Assembly: GCA_017451685.1 (NCBI GenBank)
Contig: JAFTNV010000017.1
Location: forward strand, 1-64,000
DNA from: Alistipes sp.
Lineage (GTDB): Bacteria; Bacteroidota; Bacteroidia; Bacteroidales; Rikenellaceae
DNA: 64,000 nucleotides
Direction: 5' to 3'
A model generated the notes under the pieces. It saw only the letters and a program-made list of their open reading frames with translations, was not told the DNA's origin and did no database searches. The first letter of the stretch is position 1. Each line of letters starts with the position of its first letter. The position numbers and the translations under genes were made by a program. This document shows positions 25,995-35,413 of this stretch, one piece after another.

Positions 25995-27260
25995 ATGGAC
26001 GACAGACGAGATATAACGGGGTCGGAGGCTGCCGAGGAGCTGCTATCCTCGCGCCGCAGAATACTGGAGGGTGACCGCACGCTATGGATAATATACGCCA
26101 TACTGCTTGTGGTGTCTATCCTTGTGGTATACTCCTCGACGGCAAAGATGGCATACGACGTAACATCGCAGATGACCACGACGGACTCACTGCGACAGCA
26201 GCTGATGCTCGTCGTAGCCCTCTCGCTACCCGTGATATACATCGCCCACAAGATAAACTACGGCTTCTACCGTCGCTGGACACCCGCGCTGTATTACCTC
26301 TTCGTGGTGCTCACCTTAGCGACATACTTCGTTGGTGCGACGACAAATGGCGCAGCGCGCTGGCTGCCGATAGGCCCCTTCCAGTTTCAGCCATCGGAGG
26401 GCCTTAAGATATTTACCATCCTGATGCTTGCGCGACGTATGGAGAAGCGTCAGGACAGTATCAACAAACTTAAGCTGCTGCCCACATCGCTGAAACTAAA
26501 GGATGCGAAGCAGAAACAGATACTTCGCGAGAATACGCTACCGATACTCGGCCCCGTGGTGCTGTCGTGCGTGGTGATACTCCCGGCACACACCTCGTCG
26601 GCGGTGCTCATCTTCCTCGCCTCGGTCATCATGCTCTACATCGGGCGTGTGGCGAAGGCCGAGATTATGAAGTTCACGATTCTTGTCGTTGCCGCAGGAA
26701 CGATAGGCCTCACGCTCTTAGCGATGGTGGGCGTAGGTCGTGGCGACACGGCCGGCGGTCGCCTCTCGACATGGATTACGGAGTGGACGACGGATGGCAA
26801 GAAGGAGTATGTCTACGAGCTCTCGGATACCGAGCGCGCGATGATAGCGATACGCAATGGCGGCATCTATGGCGAGGGCGCAGGACATAGCACCTCGCGT
26901 GCCGTGGTCATACACCCCGAAAGCGACTACGCCTACGCCTTCTTCACATCGGAGTATGGCATCATCGCCGCCGTGGTGCTGATGCTCCTCTACCTGTGGA
27001 TTACGTTCCGTGCCATAGAGATATGTCGTCGCTGCACGACGGCCTTTCCTACGCTTATGACCGCGGGCCTCGGCCTGCTCATCACGTGTCAGGCACTGCT
27101 ACACATCCTCGTACAGGTGAACATCATCCCCGAGACGGGACAGACGCTGCCGCTCATCTCGCGCGGAGGCTCATCGCTGCTGTTCACCTCGATGGCCATG
27201 GGCATGATACTTAGCGTGAGCCGCACAAACTCTTACAACCAAGAAACGACAAAGCAATGA
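25995..27260 (+). CDS. ftsW: SEDS glycosyltransferase FtsW
   Basis: 421 residues with about ten membrane helices. Conserved segments are NGAARWLPIGPFQFQPSEG, a periplasmic loop, and LPLISRGGSSLL near the end. FtsW polymerises lipid II at the septum with FtsI. It has a charged N-terminal cytoplasmic extension of about 35 residues. It begins 5 bases after murD and overlaps the next gene by 4 bases (ATGA). murG, murC, ftsQ, ftsA and ftsZ, which usually follow, are not here. Confidence 0.95.
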   Translation: MDDRRDITGSEAAEELLSSRRRILEGDRTLWIIYAILLVVSILVVYSSTAKMAYDVTSQMTTTDSLRQQLMLVVALSLPVIYIAHKINYGFYRRWTPALYYLFVVLTLATYFVGATTNGAARWLPIGPFQFQPSEGLKIFTILMLARRMEKRQDSINKLKLLPTSLKLKDAKQKQILRENTLPILGPVVLSCVVILPAHTSSAVLIFLASVIMLYIGRVAKAEIMKFTILVVAAGTIGLTLLAMVGVGRGDTAGGRLSTWITEWTTDGKKEYVYELSDTERAMIAIRNGGIYGEGAGHSTSRAVVIHPESDYAYAFFTSEYGIIAAVVLMLLYLWITFRAIEICRRCTTAFPTLMTAGLGLLITCQALLHILVQVNIIPETGQTLPLISRGGSSLLFTSMAMGMILSVSRTNSYNQETTKQ

Positions 27261-27670
27261 GCGACATACGATTAGATAAATACCTCTGGGCCGTGCGTGT
27301 GTTTAAGACACGCAGCGATGCCGCGGATGCCATACGCCAAAACCGTGTATTGGTGAATGATGCCTACGCCAAGCCCTCGCGCGAGGTTAAGATTGGCGAC
27401 CGCATCACGGTGCGCCGCGAGAGGGTGACATATAGCTATAAGGTTGTGGAGCTTGTGTCGAGTCGCCAGCCGGCAAAGAACGTGCCCCTCTACTGCCTGA
27501 ACACTACTCCGCAGGAGGAGCTCGACAAGCTCAACGTGCCGCACGAGACAATCTTCGTCTTCCGCGACCGTGGCACGGGGCGCCCGACGAAGAAGGAGCG
27601 CAGAGATATAGATGCGCTGATGGACGGCTTCTACCTCGACGACGACTGGGACGAGGAGGATGACGACTAA
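27257..27670 (+). CDS. S4-domain RNA-binding protein (HslR/Hsp15-like)
   Basis: 137 residues. The N-terminal S4 domain reads IRLDKYLWAVRVFKTRSDAADAI and VNDAYAKPSREVKIGDRITV. The C-terminus is charged and ends in an acidic DDDWDEEDDD tail. Hsp15 relatives bind stalled 50S subunits carrying peptidyl-tRNA. It overlaps ftsW by the ATGA motif, so translation is probably coupled. Confidence 0.88.
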   Translation: MSDIRLDKYLWAVRVFKTRSDAADAIRQNRVLVNDAYAKPSREVKIGDRITVRRERVTYSYKVVELVSSRQPAKNVPLYCLNTTPQEELDKLNVPHETIFVFRDRGTGRPTKKERRDIDALMDGFYLDDDWDEEDDD

Positions 27671-27724
27671 CGGAATGAAACAACGAAACGATAAGAATAT
27701 ATAAATCAAACAAATACAACAGCT

Positions 27725-30484
27725 ATGGAATACGATTTTAGAGCCATTGAGCCGAAATGGCAGGAAAAGTGGCAAAAGGATGGCACCTACCGCGTAAGCG
27801 TAGACCCCTCGCGCCCCAAGTTCTATGTTCTCGACATGTTCCCCTACCCCTCGGGTGCGGGCTTGCACGTGGGTCATCCCCTCGGATATATCGCCTCGGA
27901 CATATACTCGCGCTACAAGCGACAGAAGGGTTTTAACGTGCTTCACCCCATGGGCTACGATGCCTTCGGCCTCCCCGCCGAGCAGTACGCCATACAGACG
28001 GGTCAGCACCCCGCGGTGACGACCGACGAGAACATCGCACGCTACCGCTCGCAGCTCGACAAGATAGGCTTCTCGTTCGACTGGTCGCGCGAGGTGCGCA
28101 CCTCGGAGCCCGAGTACTACCACTGGACACAGTGGGCCTTCCTCCAGATGTTCGACCACTGGTACAACAATAAGACGGCAAAGGCCGAGGCTATCACGGC
28201 TCTCGTTGCTCACTTCGAGGCACACGGCACCGAGGGTGTCGATGCTGCCGAGACCACACACCTCACCTTCACGGCCGAGGAGTGGCGTGCGATGACGGAG
28301 GCCGAGCGCGAGCAGGTGCTTCAAAATTACCGCCTTGCGTTCCGTGCCGACACCATGGTAAACTGGTGTCCGGCACTCGGCACGGTGCTTGCCAACGACG
28401 AGGTTAAGGAGGGCTTGTCGGTGCGTGGCGGTCACCCCGTGGAGCAGAAGCGCATGAAGCAGTGGTTGCTCCGTGTGTCGGCATACGCCGAGCGCATGCT
28501 CGAGGGCTTGGAGCGCCTGGAGTGGAGCGAGTCGCTGAAGGAGATACAGCGCAACTGGATAGGTCGCTCGGTGGGTGCTCAGGTGTTCTTCGATGTGAAG
28601 GATTCGGAGCGCAAGTTGGAGATATTCACCACACGTCCCGACACCATCTATGGCGTTACATTTATGGTCATCGCCCCCGAGCACGAATGGGTCGAGGAGC
28701 TTACCACCGAGGATAACCGCGCAGCTGTGGAGGCATATATTGCCGAGACGAAGCGTCGTTCAGAGCGTGAGCGCATCGCCGATACGAAGCGTGTGAGTGG
28801 TGTGATGACGGGCTCGTATGCCATCAACCCCTTCTCGGGTCGCCAGATACCCATCTACATCTCGGACTACGTCTTGGCGGGCTACGGCACGGGCGCCATC
28901 ATGGCCGTTCCGGCGCACGACTCGCGCGACTACGCCTTTGCACGTCACTTCGGCTTGGAGATTATCCCCGTAGTTGATGGTGGCAACCTCGAGGTCGAGT
29001 CGTACGATGCGAAGGAGGGTAAGGTCATCAACTCGGACATCATCAATGGCATGGATGTTAAGGATGCCATACTCTTCATGTTCGAGGAGGTTGAGCGTCG
29101 TGGCCTCGGCAAGAAGCTCATCAACTACCGTCTGCGCGATGCTATCTTCTCACGCCAGCGCTACTGGGGCGAGCCCTTCCCGATATATTACAAGGAGGAT
29201 GTAGCCTACCGTCTTACGGACGATAAGCTACCCCTCACGCTGCCCCCCATCAAGGACTTCGGCCCCACGGCCGAGGGTGAGCCCCCCTTGGCACGTGTCG
29301 AGGGCTGGCATACCGCCGAGGGCTACCCCTACGAGCTATCAACGATGCCTGGCTTTGCCGGCTCGTCGGCATACTACCTCCGCTATATGGATCCGCACAA
29401 TAGGGAGGGTCTTGTAGGCAAGGAGGCCAACGACTACTGGCGTAATGTAGACCTCTACGTCGGTGGTATCGAGCACGCCACGGGCCACCTTATGTACTCT
29501 CGCTTCTGGAATATGTTCCTCTACGACCTGGGCTACGTGTGCGAGGAGGAGCCCTTCAAGAAGCTCGTAAACCAGGGCATGATTCAGGGCCGCTCGAACT
29601 TCGTATACCGCATCGTCGGCACCAACAAGTTCGTGTCACTCGGTCTGAAGAAGGAGTACCAGACGCAGGAGATTCACGTCGATGTGAATATCGTGAAGAA
29701 CGACATCCTCGACATCGAGGCCTTCCGTGCTTGGCGCCCCGAGTTTAAGGATGCTGAGTTCGTATTGGAGGATGGCAAGTATATCTGTGGCTGGGCTATC
29801 GAGAAGATGTCGAAGTCGATGTTCAACGTCGTAAACCCCGACTATATCGTCGAGGCCTATGGTGCCGATACGCTGCGTATGTACGAGATGTTCCTCGGCC
29901 CGTTGGAGCAGTCTAAGCCGTGGGATACCAACGGTATCGACGGCGTGCATAAGTTCTTGCGCCGCTTCTGGGGTAAGTTCTATTCACGCGATGGCGCTCT
30001 CTTGGTCAACGACGAGAAGGCTACGTCCGCAGAGCTTAAGACCCTGCATAAGACCATCAAGAAGGTTGGCGAGGATATCGAGAACTTCTCGTTCAACACC
30101 TCGGTGGCAGCCTTTATGATATGCCTCAACGAGCTTGGCGACTGCTCGAAGCGCGAGATATTGGAGCCTCTTACAGCTCTTATCGCCCCCTTCGCTCCGC
30201 ATATCGCCGAGGAGCTCTGGACGGAGGCTCTGGGTCATACAACGACGGTGTGCGACGCTCCGTTCCCCGAGTTCAAGGCCGAGTACCTCGTTGAGAACTC
30301 GTTCGAGTACCCCGTGATGGTCAACGGTAAGTTGCGCTTCAAGCAGGAGTACGCTCTCGATATGACTCCCGACCAGATACAGAAGGATATCGTCACCACG
30401 GAGGGCGCTGCAAAGTGGCTCGAGGGCAAGCAGCCGAAGAAGATCATCGTGGTTAAGGGTAAGATTATCAACATCGTGCTCTAA
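27725..30484 (+). CDS. leuS: Leucyl-tRNA synthetase
   Basis: 919 residues. The class I HIGH-type motif is in [16 protein letters not shown] and the KMSKS motif is in [15 protein letters not shown]. The CP1 editing domain contains [13 protein letters not shown] and [18 protein letters not shown]. An insertion of about 50 residues near 155-205 (around [20 protein letters not shown]) is typical of Bacteroidetes LeuRS. It charges tRNA-Leu. It follows the S4-domain gene by 54 bases with no clear promoter. Confidence 0.97.
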   Translation: MEYDFRAIEPKWQEKWQKDGTYRVSVDPSRPKFYVLDMFPYPSGAGLHVGHPLGYIASDIYSRYKRQKGFNVLHPMGYDAFGLPAEQYAIQTGQHPAVTTDENIARYRSQLDKIGFSFDWSREVRTSEPEYYHWTQWAFLQMFDHWYNNKTAKAEAITALVAHFEAHGTEGVDAAETTHLTFTAEEWRAMTEAEREQVLQNYRLAFRADTMVNWCPALGTVLANDEVKEGLSVRGGHPVEQKRMKQWLLRVSAYAERMLEGLERLEWSESLKEIQRNWIGRSVGAQVFFDVKDSERKLEIFTTRPDTIYGVTFMVIAPEHEWVEELTTEDNRAAVEAYIAETKRRSERERIADTKRVSGVMTGSYAINPFSGRQIPIYISDYVLAGYGTGAIMAVPAHDSRDYAFARHFGLEIIPVVDGGNLEVESYDAKEGKVINSDIINGMDVKDAILFMFEEVERRGLGKKLINYRLRDAIFSRQRYWGEPFPIYYKEDVAYRLTDDKLPLTLPPIKDFGPTAEGEPPLARVEGWHTAEGYPYELSTMPGFAGSSAYYLRYMDPHNREGLVGKEANDYWRNVDLYVGGIEHATGHLMYSRFWNMFLYDLGYVCEEEPFKKLVNQGMIQGRSNFVYRIVGTNKFVSLGLKKEYQTQEIHVDVNIVKNDILDIEAFRAWRPEFKDAEFVLEDGKYICGWAIEKMSKSMFNVVNPDYIVEAYGADTLRMYEMFLGPLEQSKPWDTNGIDGVHKFLRRFWGKFYSRDGALLVNDEKATSAELKTLHKTIKKVGEDIENFSFNTSVAAFMICLNELGDCSKREILEPLTALIAPFAPHIAEELWTEALGHTTTVCDAPFPEFKAEYLVENSFEYPVMVNGKLRFKQEYALDMTPDQIQKDIVTTEGAAKWLEGKQPKKIIVVKGKIINIVL

Positions 30485-30488
30485 TCGT

Positions 30489-31085
30489 ATGCGACACTTT
30501 ATGTCTATGTCGGTATATGCCGGTCTTATGATCGGCATTGCCGGCTTGGTATACCTGCGCGTTGGTGGCTTAGCGGGCGCTGTACTCTTTGCCTTCGGCC
30601 TGCTGTCGGTGGTGATGTGCGGTGCACAGCTCTATACCGGCAAGGCGGGCTACCTCCCCTATAAGGAGTCGTGGAGGCTTATCCCCATGCTCTTAGGCAA
30701 TGCCGTCGGCTGCCTCGCTGCGGCATATATCGCAACGTACGTAGCTACGGATGCGCTGCACAGCAACCTCGATGCCATCCTCACCTCTCGCCTTGCGGCC
30801 TCGTGGCACGGGTTGGTCGTTACGAGCATAGGCACGGGTATGATTATGACCCTCGCGGTCTATGGCGCACGTAAGGGCCACTACCTACCGCTGCTCTTTG
30901 GCGTGCCCGTGTTTATCATGTGTGGCCTCCCGCACTGCGTAGCGGATGCATTCTACTATGGCGTGGCACTGCTCTTCGATAAGGCCGAGTGGTCGATGCT
31001 TGGCGCATGGGCGTGGGCAATTGTGGGTAACTATATCGGCTGCAACCTCCCCCGCTGGTTTATGGGCTCGAAGTTCGAGGCATAG
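30489..31085 (+). CDS. Membrane protein related to formate/nitrite transporters (FNT)
   Basis: 198 residues with about six hydrophobic helices. Segments resemble FNT channels: FAFGLLSVVMCGAQLYTGK (compare the FNT AGAELFTGN motif), FIMCGLPHCVADAFYYG (compare EHSVAN, with the pore His) and GNYIGCNLPRWFMG. It is shorter than the usual 270-290 residues because the loops are very short. The transported anion cannot be told. It starts 4 bases after leuS and ends at a terminator. Confidence 0.65.
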   Translation: MRHFMSMSVYAGLMIGIAGLVYLRVGGLAGAVLFAFGLLSVVMCGAQLYTGKAGYLPYKESWRLIPMLLGNAVGCLAAAYIATYVATDALHSNLDAILTSRLAASWHGLVVTSIGTGMIMTLAVYGARKGHYLPLLFGVPVFIMCGLPHCVADAFYYGVALLFDKAEWSMLGAWAWAIVGNYIGCNLPRWFMGSKFEA

Positions 31086-31103
31086 CCCCACACCTATTTA
31101 TAT

Positions 31104-31146
31104 AATAAATCCGTTGCCCCCAATCGTAACGGATTTATTTTTTTGC
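31104..31146 (+). terminator. Intrinsic terminator after the division/leuS transcription unit
   Basis: AATAAATCCGTT (31104-31115) pairs perfectly with AACGGATTTATT (31128-31139) and a run of T follows. It separates convergent transcription units. Confidence 0.85.
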
Positions 31147-31172
31147 GTATAACTTGCCGATAGAGATTAATT

Positions 31173-31781
31173 TTATATGCGTATTTGAGCCGCCCGAAGG
31201 TAGTTCACCGCCTCGGGGCCCTCGCACATGATAAGGTCGTAAATCGAGAGATTCGGCACAAATGCCATCCTGTCGCTAAACACCTGAACATAGGGTTCAC
31301 ATTTATACATAGGCTCGGCATGCTTCGGGCGTAGGTCAATATCGTCTGCCGTGGCCACGACATAACTATCCGAGATACGCGGCACGGGCACCTTCAGGAT
31401 AGAACACACGCGCTCCATAATAGCCATATTTAGGTCCACAAGCCTCTCCCACTCGCGCTCATAGAGTGGCGTGAAGCGGTCGGCATAGTAGTCGTAGTAG
31501 GGCGACGAGCGGTAGGCCGACTCCATAGCCACAAGGTGCTGATGCTGCCAACGCTTGGAGTAGTCCACACACATAGAGCCTATGGGCTGGCGCGGGCGGT
31601 TAGCGTGGGCGAGTTGCACTGAGAGCTGCATAACACCCCCCGAGGTCATTATCTCCGTGCGATTGCGCTCCGAGCGCTTCACGTAGTGCTCACCAAGGTC
31701 TATGACAACATTCGAGCCACCCTGAACGAGGGCTGCCCAATACTCCGTAGAGCCATAATATACTGACGGTAGTATTACCAT
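31173..31781 (-). CDS. WbqC-like family protein
   Basis: 202 residues. The N-terminal ILPSVYYGSTEYWAAL and the segment IMTSGGVMQLSVQL, followed by an aromatic-rich helical part, fit the WbqC-like family. Members occur near polysaccharide or signal-peptidase genes, but the activity is not established. Soluble, no signal peptide. It is 3 bases after prmA, so probably cotranscribed from the promoter at 32687-32716. Confidence 0.75.
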   Translation of the reverse strand: MVILPSVYYGSTEYWAALVQGGSNVVIDLGEHYVKRSERNRTEIMTSGGVMQLSVQLAHANRPRQPIGSMCVDYSKRWQHQHLVAMESAYRSSPYYDYYADRFTPLYEREWERLVDLNMAIMERVCSILKVPVPRISDSYVVATADDIDLRPKHAEPMYKCEPYVQVFSDRMAFVPNLSIYDLIMCEGPEAVNYLRAAQIRI

Positions 31782-31784
31782 AAC

Positions 31785-32630
31785 TTACTCTTTACTATAC
31801 ATTTCAGCCACCCAGCCATCCTCCTCCATGCGCTTCACAAGGCGTAATCCACGCTCCGCAGCTGCCGCCTCGATAATCGGGGCATCTTCGACAAGGAAGC
31901 CACTCACAAGGAGCCTGCCTCCCGCGTTGAGTGCCACAACATAGCGGTCGAGGTCGCCGAGGATGATGTTACGATTGATGTTCGCCACGACCATGTCATA
32001 CCTCCTGCCCTCCACAGCCTCAACCGTGCCGAGCACCACCTCGAGGCTCTCACCGAGGGCATTAAGCTCCGCTCCCGCGCGGGCACTCTCCACCGACCAC
32101 GGGTCTATATCTACCGCTGTGGCGTGCGTGGCACCACACTTAAGCGCTGCTATGGAGAGCACTCCCGTGCCACACCCCACATCGAGCACCGTGCCACGAC
32201 AGCCTACGTTGCAAATAAGGCGACACATCATGCGCGTAGTGTGGTGATGTCCCGAGCCAAACGACATGCTCGGGCGCACGACGACATCGATGACCGCGGG
32301 GTCGTCGGGCGCAGCGTGATACTCCGAGCGTATAACTATCCTACCATCAATATCCACCCTCTCGAAGCTCTCACGCTCCCAGCGCTCGTTCCAATTCTTA
32401 TCCTCAATCTCCAACTCCGAGAATACCGAGCCGTAATCCTCGATTGCGGCAAGCGCCTCGTCGCGACACTCCGCCCACGCCTCGCGTAGGATATATGCCT
32501 TAACGGCAACACCCGCAGGGCTCTCCACCGTGTCGAAGGTCTCGAAGGGGTAGTCCGCGAGGAAGGCGACAACAATGTCGGCCATCTCCTGATCGGCACA
32601 CCCGATATTTAGGTTAATATAGTGTCGCAT
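31785..32630 (-). CDS. prmA: Ribosomal protein L11 methyltransferase
   Basis: 281 residues. The N-terminal substrate-recognition domain is followed by the SAM domain: PSMSFGSGHHHTTRMMCRLI, TVLDVGCGTGVLSIAALKCG, AVDIDPWSVESA and the NPPF-like VVANINRNI. It trimethylates L11 (rplK, 195-635). It is the first gene of a two-gene unit with the WbqC-like gene. Confidence 0.93.
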   Translation of the reverse strand: MRHYINLNIGCADQEMADIVVAFLADYPFETFDTVESPAGVAVKAYILREAWAECRDEALAAIEDYGSVFSELEIEDKNWNERWERESFERVDIDGRIVIRSEYHAAPDDPAVIDVVVRPSMSFGSGHHHTTRMMCRLICNVGCRGTVLDVGCGTGVLSIAALKCGATHATAVDIDPWSVESARAGAELNALGESLEVVLGTVEAVEGRRYDMVVANINRNIILGDLDRYVVALNAGGRLLVSGFLVEDAPIIEAAAAERGLRLVKRMEEDGWVAEMYSKE

Positions 32631-32669
32631 AACGGCTTTTTTATGTCAGTGTGATATTATGTAAAATAA

Positions 32670-32700
32670 TTTTTGTATCTTTACCACAAAGATACAAAAA
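32670..32700. repeat. 13-bp perfect inverted repeat carrying a -7 element in each arm
   Basis: TTTTTGTATCTTT (32670-32682), ACCAC, AAAGATACAAAAA (32688-32700). Read on the minus strand it gives TATCTTTG (prmA promoter); on the plus strand it gives TATCTTTA, a near match facing xerD. Confidence 0.7.
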
Positions 32701-32716
32701 AGTAATAAGAGTGCAA
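32687..32716 (-). promoter_or_regulatory. Promoter of prmA
   Basis: On the minus strand, TTG (32716-32714), 19 bases, TATCTTTG (32694-32687). The leader is about 50 bases before the ATG at 32630. Confidence 0.7.
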
Positions 32717-32790
32717 CACGTGACATCTTAATTAGGTGTAAAACGTCGCTGAAATAAGGCCGGTATTACGAGGGTAAAGATAGAAAATTT

Positions 32791-33696
32791 ATGGCAGATA
32801 ATGCGAAAAGGTGGGAGAAGGTAAAGGTCGAGTACCTGCGATATATCAAGGTCGAGCGTCGTCTCTCGGCAAATACGGTGGATGCCTACACGCGCGACTT
32901 CGTGAAGTTCTCGCACTTCGTATGTCACCACTGGGATGTCGCCCCCGAGAAGGTCGAGGGCTCGATGATTGAGCGTTACATGGCGTGGCTCTACGACGAG
33001 GGACACAGCAGCGCCTCGCAGGCACGCCACCTCAGCGGCATCAAGAGCTTCTACAACTTCCTGCTCCTTGGCGACCGCGTGGATAGACTCCCCACCGAGA
33101 GTGTTGATGCCCCCAAGGCGGAGCGTCTGCTTCCCGATGTGCTCACCATCGAAGAGGTGGATGCCATGCTTCGTACGTTCGACCTCACGACATCGAAGGG
33201 GTGTCGCGATAGCGCCATTGTCGAGGTGCTCTACTCCACGGGGCTGCGTGTTTCGGAGCTCACGTCGCTACGCATAAACGACCTCTTCTTTGGCGAGGGT
33301 TACGTGCGCGTTGTCGGCAAGGGCGACAAGCAACGCCTTGTGCCCGTAGGCTCTGCTGCGCGCGATAAGATACAGCTATACATGGAGTTTCGTCGCCCCA
33401 AGCACCGCTCGGAGGCCACGCTCTTTCTGAACAACCGCGGTGAGCCTCTCACGCGCGTGATGGTTTTTAATATCATCCGCCAGGCTGCTGCACTCGCAGG
33501 CATCACCAAGCAGATAAGCCCGCACACGCTACGCCACTCCTATGCCACGCACATGCTCGAGGGGGGCGCCAATATACGCCAGGTGCAGGAGCTCCTGGGT
33601 CATGAGAGCATAGCCACGACTGAGGTATATACGCACCTCGACCGCAAGCATCTGCGTGGTGTGGTGGAGGATACCTTCGCGGATATTGAATTATAA
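32791..33696 (+). CDS. xerD: Tyrosine recombinase, XerC/XerD type
   Basis: 301 residues, the size of chromosomal Xer enzymes. The N-terminal SAM-like domain (YLRYIKVERRLSANTVDAYT) is followed by the catalytic domain with Arg153 (TGLRVSEL), Lys177 (GKGDKQR), His245 and Arg248 (HTLRHSYATH), His271 (GHESIATTEVY) and nucleophile Tyr280. XerC and XerD resolve chromosome dimers at dif. XerD rather than XerC is my best guess from overall resemblance. No integron or mobile element is nearby. Confidence 0.9.
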   Translation: MADNAKRWEKVKVEYLRYIKVERRLSANTVDAYTRDFVKFSHFVCHHWDVAPEKVEGSMIERYMAWLYDEGHSSASQARHLSGIKSFYNFLLLGDRVDRLPTESVDAPKAERLLPDVLTIEEVDAMLRTFDLTTSKGCRDSAIVEVLYSTGLRVSELTSLRINDLFFGEGYVRVVGKGDKQRLVPVGSAARDKIQLYMEFRRPKHRSEATLFLNNRGEPLTRVMVFNIIRQAAALAGITKQISPHTLRHSYATHMLEGGANIRQVQELLGHESIATTEVYTHLDRKHLRGVVEDTFADIEL

Positions 33697-33707
33697 CCAA
33701 TACAAGC

Positions 33708-34670
33708 ATGAAACGATTATATCTATCAGTAATATCTATACTGTGCTTCGTAGTAGCATCGTTTGCTGCCGAGGAGGAGGTGCAGATAACGGCACCATGG
33801 GGCAATATTGCAGCTACGCTCGCCACGCCCGAGGGCGGGAGCGACACGGCGGTGCTTATCATCGCGGGCTCGGGCCCTACCGACCGCAATGGCAACTCGG
33901 GCCTCAACCTCAACACCTTCGCATACAAGATGCTCGCGGACGGCCTCGCGGCCGAGGGTCTTGCCGTCATGCGCTACGACAAGCGAGCCATAGGCCTCAG
34001 CCACTACCCTGCTGAGGAGGTGCCAAATCTCCTCTTCGACGACTTCGTGGATGATGCCGCGCTGTGTGCGGAGTACCTACGCGCGAGGGGATATAGCCGC
34101 ATCATCCTTGCCGGACACAGCGAGGGTGGCGCGATAGCGCTCCTCGTGGCGACGGAGCGGAGTGTTGCGATAGACGGCATCGTGCTACTCTCGGCTGCCG
34201 CCTTCCCGATGGATGAGATTCTACGCTGGCAACTCTCGGAGCAGCTTATGCCCTCGCACATAGGACTCATGGTCACGGCTAACAACCTTATCATCAGGCT
34301 AAAGCGCGGTGAGCGCATCGCCGAGGAGAGCATTCCCAAGGAGCTCCTTGCGCTCTTTCACCCTCGTGTTCAGCCCTTCATCACGAGCAGCATGCAACAC
34401 GACCCGCGCGAGGTTGCAGCGCGTTGCACGCAGCCGATGCTTATCATCTCGGGAGGTCGCGACATACAGGTTACGACAGCCAATGGCGAGGCCCTGTATG
34501 CGGCACAGCCACGTGCCGAGCATGTCGTCTTTCAGAATATGAGCCACGTCTTGAAGGATGCCGCATCGGCAGACCGCGTAGAGCAACTTGTGAGCGTCTA
34601 TACCAACTCTCAACTCCCCCTCACCGAAGGTCTTACATCAACCATCGCACAATTTATCAATAACATATAA
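33708..34670 (+). CDS. Exported alpha/beta-hydrolase
   Basis: 320 residues. A signal peptide (MKRLYLSVISILCFVVASFA) predicts a periplasmic location. The alpha/beta-hydrolase fold shows the oxyanion region IIAGSGPTDRNGNSG, RYDKRAIG, nucleophile Ser in AGHSEGG, the acid in SGGRDIQV and the His in NMSHVLK. It resembles serine esterases/peptidases of the S9-like or acyl-esterase group, for instance xylan acetyl esterase-like hydrolases. The substrate is unknown. It lies 11 bases after xerD. Confidence 0.85.
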   Translation: MKRLYLSVISILCFVVASFAAEEEVQITAPWGNIAATLATPEGGSDTAVLIIAGSGPTDRNGNSGLNLNTFAYKMLADGLAAEGLAVMRYDKRAIGLSHYPAEEVPNLLFDDFVDDAALCAEYLRARGYSRIILAGHSEGGAIALLVATERSVAIDGIVLLSAAAFPMDEILRWQLSEQLMPSHIGLMVTANNLIIRLKRGERIAEESIPKELLALFHPRVQPFITSSMQHDPREVAARCTQPMLIISGGRDIQVTTANGEALYAAQPRAEHVVFQNMSHVLKDAASADRVEQLVSVYTNSQLPLTEGLTSTIAQFINNI

Positions 34671-34681
34671 CACCTTTGCGT

Positions 34682-35404
34682 ATGTCACTATTTTCGAAAC
34701 TTTTCGGTAGCAAGAGCACCGCACCCAAGTATCCCGTCGATGAGCTTAATATCAACGGCCGCACGCTGCGCCTAATGTTCTTTGCCCACGCCTCCGTAGC
34801 CATAGAGTACGAGGGACGCACGATATATGTCGACCCGGTGATGGATAATGCCGCGTACGACAAGCTACCCAAGGCGGACATGATTCTCGTTACGCACTCG
34901 CACTACGACCACTTCGACATGGCGGCCATAGATGCTCTCATGAAGGATGACACGCGCATCCTCTTGGATAAGACCTCGGCCGAAGGTTTCGCAGGCGACT
35001 GCTACACGATGCTCCCGGGCGCTGTTGCCGAGCCCTTTGCGGATATTCGCGTGGAGGCCGTGGCTGCCTACAACACCTCGGAGCACCAGCTGCAATTCCA
35101 CCCCAAGGAGCGCGAGGACTGCGGCTATGTCGTCACGCTCGACGGTGCCGTGAGGATATACATCTCGGGCGACACGGAGCCTACCGCAGAGCAGCGAGCA
35201 TTGCGCGACATAGACATCGCCTTTGTATGCGTAAACCAACCCTATACGATGACCCCTGCGCAGGCTGTCGAGGCTGTCACGGCACTCAAGCCACAGATAT
35301 ACTACCCCTACCACTACGGTCAGGTGGAGGAGCCCACGGATGTCGAGGCTCTCAGCAAGATGCTCGAGGGCATCACCGAGGTACGCATACGTCCGTTAGC
35401 ATAA
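34682..35404 (+). CDS. MBL-fold metal-dependent hydrolase (UPF0173/UlaG-like)
   Basis: 240 residues from the ATG at 34682; a TTG two codons upstream is less likely. The metallo-beta-lactamase fold shows VTHSHYDHFDM (HXHXDH), YISGDTEP with a metal-binding Asp, and a C-terminal PYHYGQVEEP histidine. No signal peptide. UlaG-like relatives hydrolyse lactones or phosphodiesters, so the substrate here is open. It is 9 bases before comEC. Confidence 0.88.
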   Translation: MSLFSKLFGSKSTAPKYPVDELNINGRTLRLMFFAHASVAIEYEGRTIYVDPVMDNAAYDKLPKADMILVTHSHYDHFDMAAIDALMKDDTRILLDKTSAEGFAGDCYTMLPGAVAEPFADIRVEAVAAYNTSEHQLQFHPKEREDCGYVVTLDGAVRIYISGDTEPTAEQRALRDIDIAFVCVNQPYTMTPAQAVEAVTALKPQIYYPYHYGQVEEPTDVEALSKMLEGITEVRIRPLA

Positions 35405-35413
35405 CAACATGTG

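Noticed and set aside
32791..33696. Xer-type recombinase as sign of a mobile element or integron
   Set aside because: The size and motifs fit chromosomal XerC/XerD; there are no att repeats, cargo genes or cassette arrays around it.
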